From Arcicella rigui (GTDB taxonomy: Bacteria > Bacteroidota > Bacteroidia > Cytophagales > Spirosomataceae): DNA of 64,000 bases. The notes below the pieces were generated by a model. The model did no database searches. It was not told the origin of the DNA and saw only the letters and a list, made by a program, of their open reading frames with translations. A program made the translations under genes and the position numbers. The stretch is from assembly GCF_034929435.1 (NCBI RefSeq), contig NZ_JAYFUM010000011.1, forward strand, positions 124,001-188,000. The letters are read 5' to 3'. Shown here one piece after another: positions 1 to 8,888 of the stretch (its first letter is position 1; every line of letters begins with the position of its first letter).

Positions 1-167
1 AACAGCATAATCAATCGTTTTTCTGTTGATTTCTTTATCCAATCAAGAGCCTCTTGACCATCAGTAGTTTCGCTATAAGTGATATTAAAAGATTGTAAAC
101 AACGGGCAAGCAACATCCTATTCAGATGTTCATCATCAACAATAAGCGTTTGGGGAAATTTTGTCAT
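1..167 (-). CDS. Response regulator receiver protein, 3' part missing
   Basis: Reading the reverse strand from an ATG at 167 gives a frame that stays open to the window edge. It begins MTKFPQTLIVDDEHLNR, with the paired acidic residues (VDDE) that open the phosphate-binding site of CheY-like receiver domains. Only about 55 residues are visible, so the phosphoacceptor aspartate and any output domain lie outside the window. It sits downstream of the PAS histidine kinase on the same strand, with about 330 bp between them, so it is a plausible but unproven partner. The output type (single-domain, LytTR or other) cannot be told. Confidence 0.75.
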   Translation of the reverse strand, partial: MTKFPQTLIVDDEHLNRMLLARCLQSFNITYSETTDGQEALDWIKKSTEKRLIML

Positions 168-495
168 TTTTAAATTTAATGTTTTGAAAATAATTTAAAC
201 ACCTTATCAAGATGCCAAATTTTCTGAATTAATTATACTTAATGGTTATTAGTCTATATGCTTATATATCTCTTACTTTAGAGTACTATCAATTAATTAT
301 TTGTACTCAAAGGGTTCAAGAGGCTTCTACTTATACTTTACAAGATAGAAATTTACAAAATGTACTTGAAACAACAAAGCAGAAAAAATTTAATCTTTAT
401 TCAACATTATATAAAATAACTACTTGCCTCGCTAAATTACTTATTAAAAGCTACAATACAAAAATATTTGATTTACTTTTTTTATCGTTTTTAAA
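168..495. other. Intergenic gap, nothing convincing
   Basis: AT-rich gap of about 330 bp between the truncated receiver gene and the PAS kinase. An 87-codon plus-strand frame (242-505) lies here but its protein resembles no family and it runs against both neighbours, so I do not call it. No terminator hairpin was found. Confidence 0.4.
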
Positions 496-2292
496 TTATA
501 AATAACTAAAATAAATGATAAAAGTAGAGCCAATATTTTCTTCACTTTCAAATTTGAGTTTTCCTCCATTTAGTTCTACCAAATTTTTGGCAATTACTAA
601 ACCCAAACCCGTACCTTCTATTCGTCCTACATTGTTAGCTCTGTAAAAAGTATTGAAAATTTTGTTTCGCCCCTCTAAAGGAATACCTATGCCAAAATCT
701 TGAATTTTTATCTCGAAATGGTTTTCATTAAAGTTCAGAACTACTACTGGATTTGGGCGACCTTTTGAGTACTTGAGTGCATTTGAAGCAAGATTATCGA
801 CAATTAATGTGAGATGAAGTGGGTCAACATTAACAGATTGAGGTAAGCCAAAAACATTAAATTGAATTCTACGACCATCTTTTTGGAGTGCATTCTGCGA
901 CTCTACGCTATTCTTCACCAACTCCATAATATTAATTTTCTCTTTGTTGGCTGTGAGTTTCTTCGATTCAATTTTGCCAACAATCAATATTTCATTCATC
1001 AAATTTGTAATTCTATCAATTTGACTACTGATAATATTTACGTGCTTGAGAATATTAGGATTTTTGTCTTTGTCAATCATCTGAATGATTTCAGTACTTG
1101 AGCGAATCGTCGCTAAAGGAGTTCTGAATTCATGCGAAGCAACATTCACAAAAAGTGATTTCAAATCGTTCAACTCCCTCTCTTTGTTAAGAGAATTCAT
1201 TAAAATTTCCTCTGTTTTCTTTCTATCACTGATTTCTCTTGTGGAAGTGATGATACGATAAGTAAGGTCGTAATCATCAAAAAACACTTTAGAATTTGTT
1301 TCGAGCCAAATGTATTCACCATTTTTTTTCTGAAAACGGTAGGTAGTACTGATGGGCGTTTCGTCTTCGTCTTCAGTAGTTTTTCTTAAATCTTCTGGAT
1401 GATAAAAGTCCGACATTTTTTTACCAATCAAATCTATCGGCTCGTAGCCAGTAATTTGTTTGATAGAAGGCGAAAGGTAAAGAAGGTAGCCGTTCAAATC
1501 GTGAATACAAACTAAATCCTTTACATTATTTGAAAGCAATTCGTAAATATGAGCATTTTCTTTTTGTTTAGTAATATCCTGTAAAGTACCTGTTGCACCT
1601 ACTACATACCCTTTGTCGTCATAGATAAAACTTACAGTTGCCTTAATCCACTTAATCTCGCCAGATTTGCTGATAAAACGAGCAACATGCTTACTTGAAG
1701 TTTTTTTCTGAAGGATAAGTGTTTCAAAAAGTTGGTCTTTTTTATCGGCATCTTCAGGGTGCATAAAATCGTAATAAGGTTTTCCTAAAGACTCTTCTAA
1801 AGAATAGCCCAATACCCTTCTCCACGATTCATTGAGGAAAGTCCAATTCCAGTCTTGGTCAGTCTGAAAAACAATATCACTAATATTATTAATTACTTCT
1901 TGATACTTCTGTTCGGTATAGAAATGAGTATCAAACATCGTAAATAAAGCATTGGAGTAGTTTTTAAACTGAACTAATACTTCGCAAACCAGATTATTAA
2001 CAGTGGGAATTGGCGTGAATTTGATATGAAAAGCATTCTCCTTAATCTCATACGGAATACCTTTGAAAGCTTTATCATAGCCAATTTTCAGCCTATCAAA
2101 AAGTAGATTTGAGGCATCTTTGATTTTATCTACTTCATGAAGTTTAGGTTCTTCGCCCCAAGCATTCAGGTAGTTTTTGGCAAAAGCATTGTTAAAATAC
2201 AGAAAACGATACTCTCTATCTAAAATACATACATTTCCTTCTAAGGAATTAAGTAATATTTCTGATAAGTAGTTAATTGTGTTTGTTCTCAT
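496..2292 (-). CDS. Soluble PAS-domain sensor histidine kinase
   Basis: A 598-residue protein without signal peptide or membrane segments, so it probably senses a cytoplasmic cue. The first ~110 residues look like a degenerate PAS-like domain. Two clear PAS/PAC units follow, at about 128-245 and 250-360; each ends in the typical DITKQK or REISDRKK exit. The kinase core has the H-box ASHEFRTPLATIRS with the phosphorylated histidine at residue 387, an N-box (DNLASNALKYS, about 499-509), a G1 box (DFGIGIP, about 532) and a G2 box (GTGLGL, about 560). It should autophosphorylate and pass the phosphate to a receiver; the truncated receiver gene downstream is the nearest candidate. The signal is unknown. 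Confidence 0.93.
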   Translation of the reverse strand: MRTNTINYLSEILLNSLEGNVCILDREYRFLYFNNAFAKNYLNAWGEEPKLHEVDKIKDASNLLFDRLKIGYDKAFKGIPYEIKENAFHIKFTPIPTVNNLVCEVLVQFKNYSNALFTMFDTHFYTEQKYQEVINNISDIVFQTDQDWNWTFLNESWRRVLGYSLEESLGKPYYDFMHPEDADKKDQLFETLILQKKTSSKHVARFISKSGEIKWIKATVSFIYDDKGYVVGATGTLQDITKQKENAHIYELLSNNVKDLVCIHDLNGYLLYLSPSIKQITGYEPIDLIGKKMSDFYHPEDLRKTTEDEDETPISTTYRFQKKNGEYIWLETNSKVFFDDYDLTYRIITSTREISDRKKTEEILMNSLNKERELNDLKSLFVNVASHEFRTPLATIRSSTEIIQMIDKDKNPNILKHVNIISSQIDRITNLMNEILIVGKIESKKLTANKEKINIMELVKNSVESQNALQKDGRRIQFNVFGLPQSVNVDPLHLTLIVDNLASNALKYSKGRPNPVVVLNFNENHFEIKIQDFGIGIPLEGRNKIFNTFYRANNVGRIEGTGLGLVIAKNLVELNGGKLKFESEENIGSTFIIYFSYL

Positions 2293-2987
2293 CTGGGAAT
2301 TGGCGGTTAATTGTTCTATGATGATGAAAATTCACTACTTAGTAGATGCTAAAAAAATTCAATAGCCTATTCATATATATCGTACAATTTTTATCAGTAC
2401 TTTTTAAATAAAAAAAATGTACAAATAAAATGAGCTATTTACCCATCAAAAATTATAATTAATCAATAGCTTACTTTAATAATTTAAAGACTTATGTGTG
2501 GTTTTTAAAGTTTTTAAAACATAAAAACGATAGATTTATATCAGCAAAAATCTTGCCTTAAATATATAAACCAACAAGTTTTTTCACTTTTACTTTTTTT
2601 TCATCAAAGAAAATCCGTGTTAGAATACGAAAAAAAGCACTGCCGTAAATGATTATGCTATTCTTATCGTATTTGGCAACATCAACAAAAAGATTTAAGC
2701 AAGTATAGTTTTTTGCAAATTCTATAAATTTTGGCAGTAATTTTGGAAGAAAAATGAATAAAGAAGCTCGACTTTGAAAGCATTCTTGTAAATTGAATTT
2801 TTCATACTTCAATAAACGAGCCAAAAATGATGATAAGAAGATATGCCTTTTTTTCTTCATGAAAAAAATAAAAATCCAAGCTAACTATAAAGATTTGTAG
2901 AGGATATTTATACAAATTCAGAGATACAACATTATTGTAAAAACCTTACTTTCGTATATTAATTTACCCATCAAAACATTTTAATCA
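2293..2987. other. Long AT-rich intergenic region
   Basis: About 700 bp between the divergent PAS kinase and the NTF2-like gene, so it must hold promoters for both. A 100-codon minus-strand frame (2558-2860, MKKKRHIFLSSFLARLLKY...) is present. It is basic and hydrophobic, starts with MKKK, and could be a small hypothetical protein, but it has no family resemblance and I rate it below even odds. Confidence 0.4.
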
Positions 2988-3389
2988 ATGCCTTCATTAG
3001 ACACAGCTAAAGCGTACTACGAATACTTCAATCAAAAAAACTGGGATGGAATGATTTCATTATTACATCCAGAAGTTCGACATGAACCCAACCAAGGTGA
3101 GCCAAGAATTGGCTTAGAGCTTTTCAAAGCTTTTATGCAACACATGGACGAATCTTATGAGGAAACTTTAACCGATATGGTATTTTTTACCGAACCCAAC
3201 GACGAGCGTGTAGCCGTTGAATTTGTGGTAAATGGTATTTACAAAAAAGCGGAAGAAGGTTTACCTGCGGCACACAACCAAAAGTATGTTTTGCCTGCGG
3301 CTGCATTTTTGGGTTTTACAGACGGAAAAATTAGTCGCATTACTACTTATTATAACCTTCCTTTGTGGATTAAACTGGTTTCAGAATAA
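2988..3389 (+). CDS. NTF2-like (SnoaL/ketosteroid isomerase-like) protein
   Basis: A 133-residue single-domain protein of normal length for the NTF2-like cone fold. It opens with the characteristic helix (TAKAYYEYFNQKNWDGMISLLHPEVRHEPN), followed by a short helix and a strand-rich second half ending FTDGKISRITTYYNLPLW. In this superfamily such proteins are small-molecule isomerases or hydrolases, or ligand-binding proteins, so the substrate cannot be named. Its TAA stop shares one base with the ATG of the acetyltransferase gene, which shows translational coupling and a shared operon with the next two genes. Confidence 0.85.
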   Translation: MPSLDTAKAYYEYFNQKNWDGMISLLHPEVRHEPNQGEPRIGLELFKAFMQHMDESYEETLTDMVFFTEPNDERVAVEFVVNGIYKKAEEGLPAAHNQKYVLPAAAFLGFTDGKISRITTYYNLPLWIKLVSE

Positions 3390-3994
3390 TGTCGATTGAA
3401 AAAAACGCTTTTTCGTATATCACGAAAAAAGGAGCTGAAATAGCCTCTGTGTTTGAAGACTTAGCAGAACTTAGAATCCGTGTTTTTCGTGACTTCCCCT
3501 ACCTTTATGAAGGTTCGGTAGCTTACGAAAAAGAGTATCTGAAAGTATATTCACAGTCGGAACGAGCTTTTTTATTTGCCGTATATGCCAACAATAAAAT
3601 GGTGGGGGCTACTACTTGCATTCCATTAAGCGACGAAACTTCAGAAGTAAGACTTCCTTTTGAAACAGCAGGATTTGATATTGATACTTTTTTCTACTTC
3701 GGAGAAAGTATTTTAATTCCTGAATACAGAGGTTTGGGTTTGGGACATCGCTTTTTTGATGAACGAGAAGCCCATGCTCGTAGCTTTGGAACATTCAAAA
3801 CTACTTGTTTTTGTGCCGTTGAAAGAGAAGAGAAACATCCGTTAAAACCAGAAAACTATCGTCCAAATGATGTTTTTTGGCAAAAGAGAGGCTATCAAAA
3901 AGAGCCTTCCTTACAATGTACTTTTGAATGGCAAGATATAAACGAAAGCGTTTCGACAGCCAAAACAATGATTTATTGGACAAAAGACTTATAA
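3389..3994 (+). CDS. GNAT family N-acetyltransferase
   Basis: A 201-residue protein with the GNAT core: acyl-CoA-binding motif A appears as ESILIPEYRGLGLGHRFF (about residues 108-126), with the R-G-x-G-x pattern that holds the pyrophosphate of CoA. The start overlaps the preceding stop by one base, and the nitrilase-family gene follows after 12 bp. In other bacteria a GNAT domain and a carbon-nitrogen hydrolase domain are found fused in one polypeptide, which supports a joint function of these neighbours. The acceptor substrate is unknown; an amino acid or amide intermediate is plausible. Confidence 0.88.
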   Translation: MSIEKNAFSYITKKGAEIASVFEDLAELRIRVFRDFPYLYEGSVAYEKEYLKVYSQSERAFLFAVYANNKMVGATTCIPLSDETSEVRLPFETAGFDIDTFFYFGESILIPEYRGLGLGHRFFDEREAHARSFGTFKTTCFCAVEREEKHPLKPENYRPNDVFWQKRGYQKEPSLQCTFEWQDINESVSTAKTMIYWTKDL

Positions 3995-4006
3995 TTTATA
4001 ATCCTT

Positions 4007-4909
4007 ATGAAAGTAACTTTTGCCGCTGCTCAGTACCCTATCAGCCAGCATCAAAGTTTTGATGATTGGGAAATACATACAGAAAAATGGGTACAAGATG
4101 CTGTACGGCAACACGCTCAAGTACTACTATTCCCTGAATATGCTTCAATGGAATTGGTGAGTACTTTTTCTAAAGAAATTCAAGCGGATATTCACCAACA
4201 AGTACTTGAATTACAAAAAATTAAAGATAATTTCTGTAATACTTTTAAAAAATTAGCCCAAAAATACCAAGTCATTATTGTTGCACCCAGCTTTCCAGTA
4301 CTTGAAAAAAGAAAAGTATTCAACCGTGCTTTTGTATTTTCACCTAAAGGATTGGTAGGCTTTCAAGACAAGTTTTTTATGACTCGTTTTGAAAAAGAAG
4401 AATGGGGAATTGCCTGTGCCAACCCTAAAGTACTTTGCTTATTTGAAGCAGAATGGGGTTCATTTGGTATTCAGATTTGCTATGATGTAGAATTTGCTAT
4501 CGGCTCTAAATTACTTTGTGCGGCTGGTGCATCCCTTATTTTAGCACCAAGTTGTACTGAAACGATTCGTGGAGCGACTCGAGTTCATATTGGAGCAAGA
4601 GCCAGAGCTTTAGAAAACCAAGCTTATACCATTGTTTCTCAAACTGTCGGAAATGCTCAATGGTCGCCTGCGGTAGATATAAATTATGGCTTTTCGGGCT
4701 TTTATGCAACGCCTGATAAAGGAATGCCCGAAGAAGGAATTATCTCAACAAAAACACCACAAGAAGAAGGCTGGCATTTAGAAACCTTAGATTTTGCTTT
4801 GATTGAAGAAGTAAGAAAAGACGGACAAGTATTTAATCACAGAGACCAACTTCGTTGGCAAGCCTTTTTTTATCAAGAAACGATTCAGATTCTTAGACGA
4901 ATCGTTTGA
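4007..4909 (+). CDS. Carbon-nitrogen hydrolase (nitrilase superfamily)
   Basis: A 300-residue cytoplasmic enzyme of normal length for the superfamily. The Glu-Lys-Cys catalytic triad is visible: E44 in LLFPEYASME, K122 in QDKFFMTRFE and C158 in GIQICYDVEF. The family hydrolyses or condenses amide and nitrile C-N bonds through a cysteine thioester. The subfamily resembles the amidase-like branch seen next to, or fused with, GNAT acetyltransferases. It is the last gene of a tight three-gene operon with the NTF2-like protein and the acetyltransferase. The exact substrate cannot be told from sequence. Confidence 0.9.
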   Translation: MKVTFAAAQYPISQHQSFDDWEIHTEKWVQDAVRQHAQVLLFPEYASMELVSTFSKEIQADIHQQVLELQKIKDNFCNTFKKLAQKYQVIIVAPSFPVLEKRKVFNRAFVFSPKGLVGFQDKFFMTRFEKEEWGIACANPKVLCLFEAEWGSFGIQICYDVEFAIGSKLLCAAGASLILAPSCTETIRGATRVHIGARARALENQAYTIVSQTVGNAQWSPAVDINYGFSGFYATPDKGMPEEGIISTKTPQEEGWHLETLDFALIEEVRKDGQVFNHRDQLRWQAFFYQETIQILRRIV

Positions 4910-5049
4910 AATAATTCATGATAAATTAAGTAAGTAGGCAAAATCAATTTAATTGATTCGCTTTAGGCAAGCACAATGAATATTTTGCCTAATGCTTATG
5001 GCTTACAGCCTATTGCAAAAAAATTAAATCATTTATTCTCAGATTTTCA

Positions 5050-8022
5050 ATGAAGAAAATACTTCGTCTTTTAGGCTACTTAGCGTGCATATCTTTATGT
5101 ACGCTAAGTATGTTCAAGGCTTATGGACAACTTTCTCAGGAAAATTTTGAAATCATTTCTACAAAAACTGGACTTCCTTCTAACCAAATTTATCATTTAG
5201 CCAAAGATAAAAAAGGCTTTTTATGGCTGGCAACTGCCAAAGGCTTGTTTCGCTACGATGGCTACCGATTTGTGCGACTTGGGCCAAAAGCGTTTGCAGA
5301 AAAAATCAGTATTGAAGATGACAAACACTTGGTTGTGAGTTTTTTTTCAACAGGAATTTTCAGAATAAATACTGAAACACATGATTTTCAAGCCATTGCT
5401 ACGCCAAAATGGCAAGATGATAATCCTGACAACGACCATTTTAATAATGTTTTTGTAGATGCTCAGAAGCGTATTTGGTCGGCTGACTTTCATCATGCCA
5501 AGTATTTTGATGCTCAAAAAAAACGCTGGCATTTATTTCCATTATTCAAAAATACGGCTGAAGACGTTACGTCTATTCGATACTTTATGGACTCGAAGCA
5601 AAAGCTTTGGATTTTGGCTTTGAATCGCTTGTATTATTTCGATGAACAAAAAAACGAGCCGATTCTTTTCTGGCAATTTCCTAAAAACATCATCTTACGA
5701 ACCTTGAGCGAGCATGAACAGCATTTTTGGCTCGGAACGCTACAAGGAAAAATCATAAAATTTTCTCCAGAAACGAAAAGTGTACAAGCCTATTCTGTGG
5801 CTTTGAACGAACAAAAAATCAACGAAATATTATGGGTTGGCAATAAAGCTTGGATTGCAAGTGATGGCGGATTATATATTTTTGACGAGCAGAAGAAGGC
5901 GTTTGAAAATGTACGTGGTTTTGAAAATATTAAACCCAATTTTACTTCTTTTCTTTTTGACAAACAGGGAAAGAAAATATGGATTAGCTCTGACGCTGGA
6001 CTTTTGAAGTATGAAAATGGACAAAGTAACTGCGAAACAATTTTGATTCCGCCTGATTTGGTACAATTGCCCGTGACGGTAACGTCTTTTCTACCAATTA
6101 ATCAAGACGAAAGTTATTTGGGACTTTCACATTCGGGAATGTTGAAATGGAATAGCAAAACTGGTATTTATAAAAAATATACTTTACCCGAAGAGGTGTA
6201 TGTAAACAAAATGATGATGAGCCAAACTGGAGACGTACTCTTGGCGACTTCAAAAGGCGTTTTTCAACTCTCTAAAAATAGCAATACACTCAAGAAAATT
6301 TTACCTGCCATCACAAGAAATATTACCAGTTTTTGCTTCGACCAAGCACAAAGACTGTGGTTAGTTTCGGAGTATCGACCAATACAAGTTTTTGATTATC
6401 CAAGTCTTCAAGAAGTACATTTATGGGAAAAAAATCAGACTCAAGAATTTTGGGCAAAAAGTTTAATCAACGACATCGCCCTTGCTCCAGATGGTAAAAT
6501 CTGGCTTGCTTCGTGGTACTCGCCGGGTTTTGGGATATGTTATTTCAATCAAGAAAAACACAGTTTTATACAAGTAGCCGATTTACAAAAAAATAAAAAT
6601 AGACATAACCAATTTATCGGTGATTATTTTTTAGGGCTTAATATTCACCAAAATCGACTTTTTGCCTCGGGCTATGGTGGATTTAATGTGCTGGACAAAT
6701 CAGGTACTATTCTCTCTAAATTTGAAATTAATCGTGAAAAAGAAGATTTTCCGAATGATTATTTCGCCAAAATTGCGGTGGATAAACAAGGTTTTATTTG
6801 GGTTGGTACTTCCGACGGACTTTTACGATTTTCAGCCGATGCTAAACAGTTTGCAAAATTTATCGAAGAAGACGGTTTGATGAGCAATAATACCAGTAAT
6901 GGCTTTTGGTTGAACGACCATAATCAGCTTTGGATTGGTCAAAAAAATGGCTTTAATATTTTAAAAATCAATGATATTTCTTTAAATAAAGTACCCGATT
7001 TATCATTAAGTACTTTTGAAATTTTAGGAGGAAAATCAGTTCCTTATCAAGGCGAACAAATTGATTTACAAAGGAATGAAAACAATTTAAGTTTTACTTT
7101 TTCCCCCTTGAACTTCTCTCCTATCGCCAAAAATCAATATCGTTATCGGCTTGTGGGCATCAACAAAGACTGGGTTTACAATGGCTCAAACAATACTTTA
7201 GTTTTGATAGATTTACCACCAAATACTTATCAATTGGAAGTTGCCATCGGAACGAATCATGGCGTTTGGAGTAGTAAACCTTTCAAAATGAGTTTTAACA
7301 TTCAACCCAGTTTTGTAGAAACCATTTGGTTTAAAATCCTGATTTTAACTTTAGTAGCTTTAATTATTTATACTTTTTACCGATACAGAATCAACCAATT
7401 ATTGAAAATTGAGCAACTCAGAACTGAGATTTCAGCAGATTTACATGATGACGTTGGAGCAACTTTGAGCAGTATTTCTATTCTTTCTACGCTGGTTCAA
7501 CATCAAGTACAAGACTCGCCGACGGCTCAGAAATACTTGAATACGATTTTGGAAGATACTTCTTCGCTACAAAATAAATTAGAAGAAATTATTTGGAGTT
7601 TGCGTTCAGACCGTGATACCGTTGGGCAATTAACGGCAAGAATACGAAGAATTGGTTCAGAAATTTTTGAAGCAAAAGGTATCAATTATGAATTTGAAGT
7701 AGATGATTCAATCGCTCATTTAAAACTTTCGATGGATTTCAGAAGAAATCTTTTGCTGATTGCCAAAGAAGCAGTGAATAATTTAGTGAAATATTCAGAT
7801 TGTAAAAATGCGAAAATCTCAATCCAAAAGGTAAAAGGTAATTTGGAATTAGTCATTAAAGATGATGGAAAAGGTTTTGAAGACAGCAACATTGAGGGCA
7901 ACGGATTAAGAAATATGCGAGCAAGAGCCGATAAAATGAAAGGGAAGTTGACCGTTTACTCAATTTTGGGGCAAGGCACTGAAGTAAAATTGGTAGTAGC
8001 ACTCACACAAATAGGTGATTGA
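5050..8022 (+). CDS. Periplasmic-propeller (Reg_prop/Y_Y_Y) sensor histidine kinase
   Basis: A 990-residue membrane sensor. An N-terminal signal peptide precedes a periplasmic region built of Reg_prop-like beta-propeller repeats (GFLWLATAKGLFRYDGYRF, GFIWVGTSDGLLRF, QLWIGQKNGFNIL). A Y_Y_Y domain follows (about 680-750; NQYRYRLVGINKDW), then one membrane helix near 757-778. The cytoplasmic kinase is of the HisKA_3 type: ADLHDDVGATLSS with H799 as likely phosphorylation site, and a HATPase with a NGLRNMRARAD box. The receiver is not fused, unlike the hybrid sensors common in Bacteroides. The NarL-type regulator starts about 110 bp downstream and is the obvious partner. The ligand is unknown. 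Confidence 0.93.
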   Translation: MKKILRLLGYLACISLCTLSMFKAYGQLSQENFEIISTKTGLPSNQIYHLAKDKKGFLWLATAKGLFRYDGYRFVRLGPKAFAEKISIEDDKHLVVSFFSTGIFRINTETHDFQAIATPKWQDDNPDNDHFNNVFVDAQKRIWSADFHHAKYFDAQKKRWHLFPLFKNTAEDVTSIRYFMDSKQKLWILALNRLYYFDEQKNEPILFWQFPKNIILRTLSEHEQHFWLGTLQGKIIKFSPETKSVQAYSVALNEQKINEILWVGNKAWIASDGGLYIFDEQKKAFENVRGFENIKPNFTSFLFDKQGKKIWISSDAGLLKYENGQSNCETILIPPDLVQLPVTVTSFLPINQDESYLGLSHSGMLKWNSKTGIYKKYTLPEEVYVNKMMMSQTGDVLLATSKGVFQLSKNSNTLKKILPAITRNITSFCFDQAQRLWLVSEYRPIQVFDYPSLQEVHLWEKNQTQEFWAKSLINDIALAPDGKIWLASWYSPGFGICYFNQEKHSFIQVADLQKNKNRHNQFIGDYFLGLNIHQNRLFASGYGGFNVLDKSGTILSKFEINREKEDFPNDYFAKIAVDKQGFIWVGTSDGLLRFSADAKQFAKFIEEDGLMSNNTSNGFWLNDHNQLWIGQKNGFNILKINDISLNKVPDLSLSTFEILGGKSVPYQGEQIDLQRNENNLSFTFSPLNFSPIAKNQYRYRLVGINKDWVYNGSNNTLVLIDLPPNTYQLEVAIGTNHGVWSSKPFKMSFNIQPSFVETIWFKILILTLVALIIYTFYRYRINQLLKIEQLRTEISADLHDDVGATLSSISILSTLVQHQVQDSPTAQKYLNTILEDTSSLQNKLEEIIWSLRSDRDTVGQLTARIRRIGSEIFEAKGINYEFEVDDSIAHLKLSMDFRRNLLLIAKEAVNNLVKYSDCKNAKISIQKVKGNLELVIKDDGKGFEDSNIEGNGLRNMRARADKMKGKLTVYSILGQGTEVKLVVALTQIGD

Positions 8023-8130
8023 CATTCAGAAGAATGAAGCCGTAAATTGCTATTAATTCAAGAAAAAAATAACCTCAACCATCCAAATTTCACCAATTCA
8101 CTAACCCATTTTTTAATAAAATCTAAAACT

Positions 8131-8763
8131 ATGCATCGAATACTAATATATGAAGACAACGAAAGACTGAGAAGTTCGCTTGAATTATTGTTGAAGGGAA
8201 TGCACAATATGCAAGTGGTTGGCGGTTTTGGAAATTGCGATAAAGTAATTGAGCAAGTGAAAGAATTATCACCCAGCGTCATTTTAATGGATATTGATAT
8301 GCCGGGCGAAGGCGGAATTATTGGCGTAGAAAAAGTAAAAAGGCATTTTCCAGAAGTATTTGTGTTGATGTTTACTGTTTTTGACGACGACGAACGGCTC
8401 ATGGCTTGTTTGCGTTCGGGAGCGAATGGCTATTTATTAAAGAAAACCTCTCCCCTACAAATCATTGACGCCATTGAAAATGTAGCTTCAGGCGGTGCAC
8501 CCATGACCCCAGAAATTGCCCGCAGAGTATTAGAAACCTTCAAAGTAGAACGCAAAATCCCCAGTGATTTGGGGCTTACGCCCCGTGAAATGCAAGTACT
8601 TGAATTATTAATAAAAGGTCATACTTATAAAATGATTGCTTACGAATATAAGATTTCGGTAGAAACCGTTCGTTCGCACTTAAAGAATATTTATGAAAAA
8701 ATGCACGTCAATAATGGTAACGAAGCCGTTGCCAAGGCGTTAAGAATGCGACTTTTTGAATAA
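8131..8763 (+). CDS. NarL/LuxR-type response regulator
   Basis: A 210-residue two-domain regulator. The receiver has the acidic pair E8/D9, the phosphoacceptor D54 in ILMDIDMP and the conserved K in LLKKTSP. The C-terminal LuxR-type helix-turn-helix reads LTPREMQVLELLIKGHTYKMIA...VETVRSHLKNIYEKM. I start at the ATG at 8131 rather than the TTG at 8047: the upstream 28 codons are not domain sequence, and the receiver begins directly at MHRILIYEDN. It follows the propeller kinase and most likely receives phosphate from its H799. The three exported-protein genes directly downstream are candidate targets, by position only. Confidence 0.92.
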   Translation: MHRILIYEDNERLRSSLELLLKGMHNMQVVGGFGNCDKVIEQVKELSPSVILMDIDMPGEGGIIGVEKVKRHFPEVFVLMFTVFDDDERLMACLRSGANGYLLKKTSPLQIIDAIENVASGGAPMTPEIARRVLETFKVERKIPSDLGLTPREMQVLELLIKGHTYKMIAYEYKISVETVRSHLKNIYEKMHVNNGNEAVAKALRMRLFE

Positions 8764-8888
8764 TTCTCAACATTTTTCATCATTTTCACCCACCTTTCTC
8801 CCCCAAAAGTGCTATTGATAGCTACCTGCTAATTCTTCAATTTTGATGCGTATTGTAAGGCACAAAGCAATACTTAAACATCAAAATA

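Noticed and set aside
242..505. 87-codon plus-strand frame
   Set aside because: Low-complexity AT-rich translation, no family, overlaps the end of the histidine kinase gene on the other strand.
2558..2860. 100-codon minus-strand frame
   Set aside because: Possible, but composition follows AT-rich DNA and nothing supports it beyond an MKKK start; noted with the intergenic region only.
8047..8130. 28-residue N-terminal extension of the NarL-type regulator from a TTG
   Set aside because: The receiver domain starts exactly at the ATG at 8131; the extension has no domain content.
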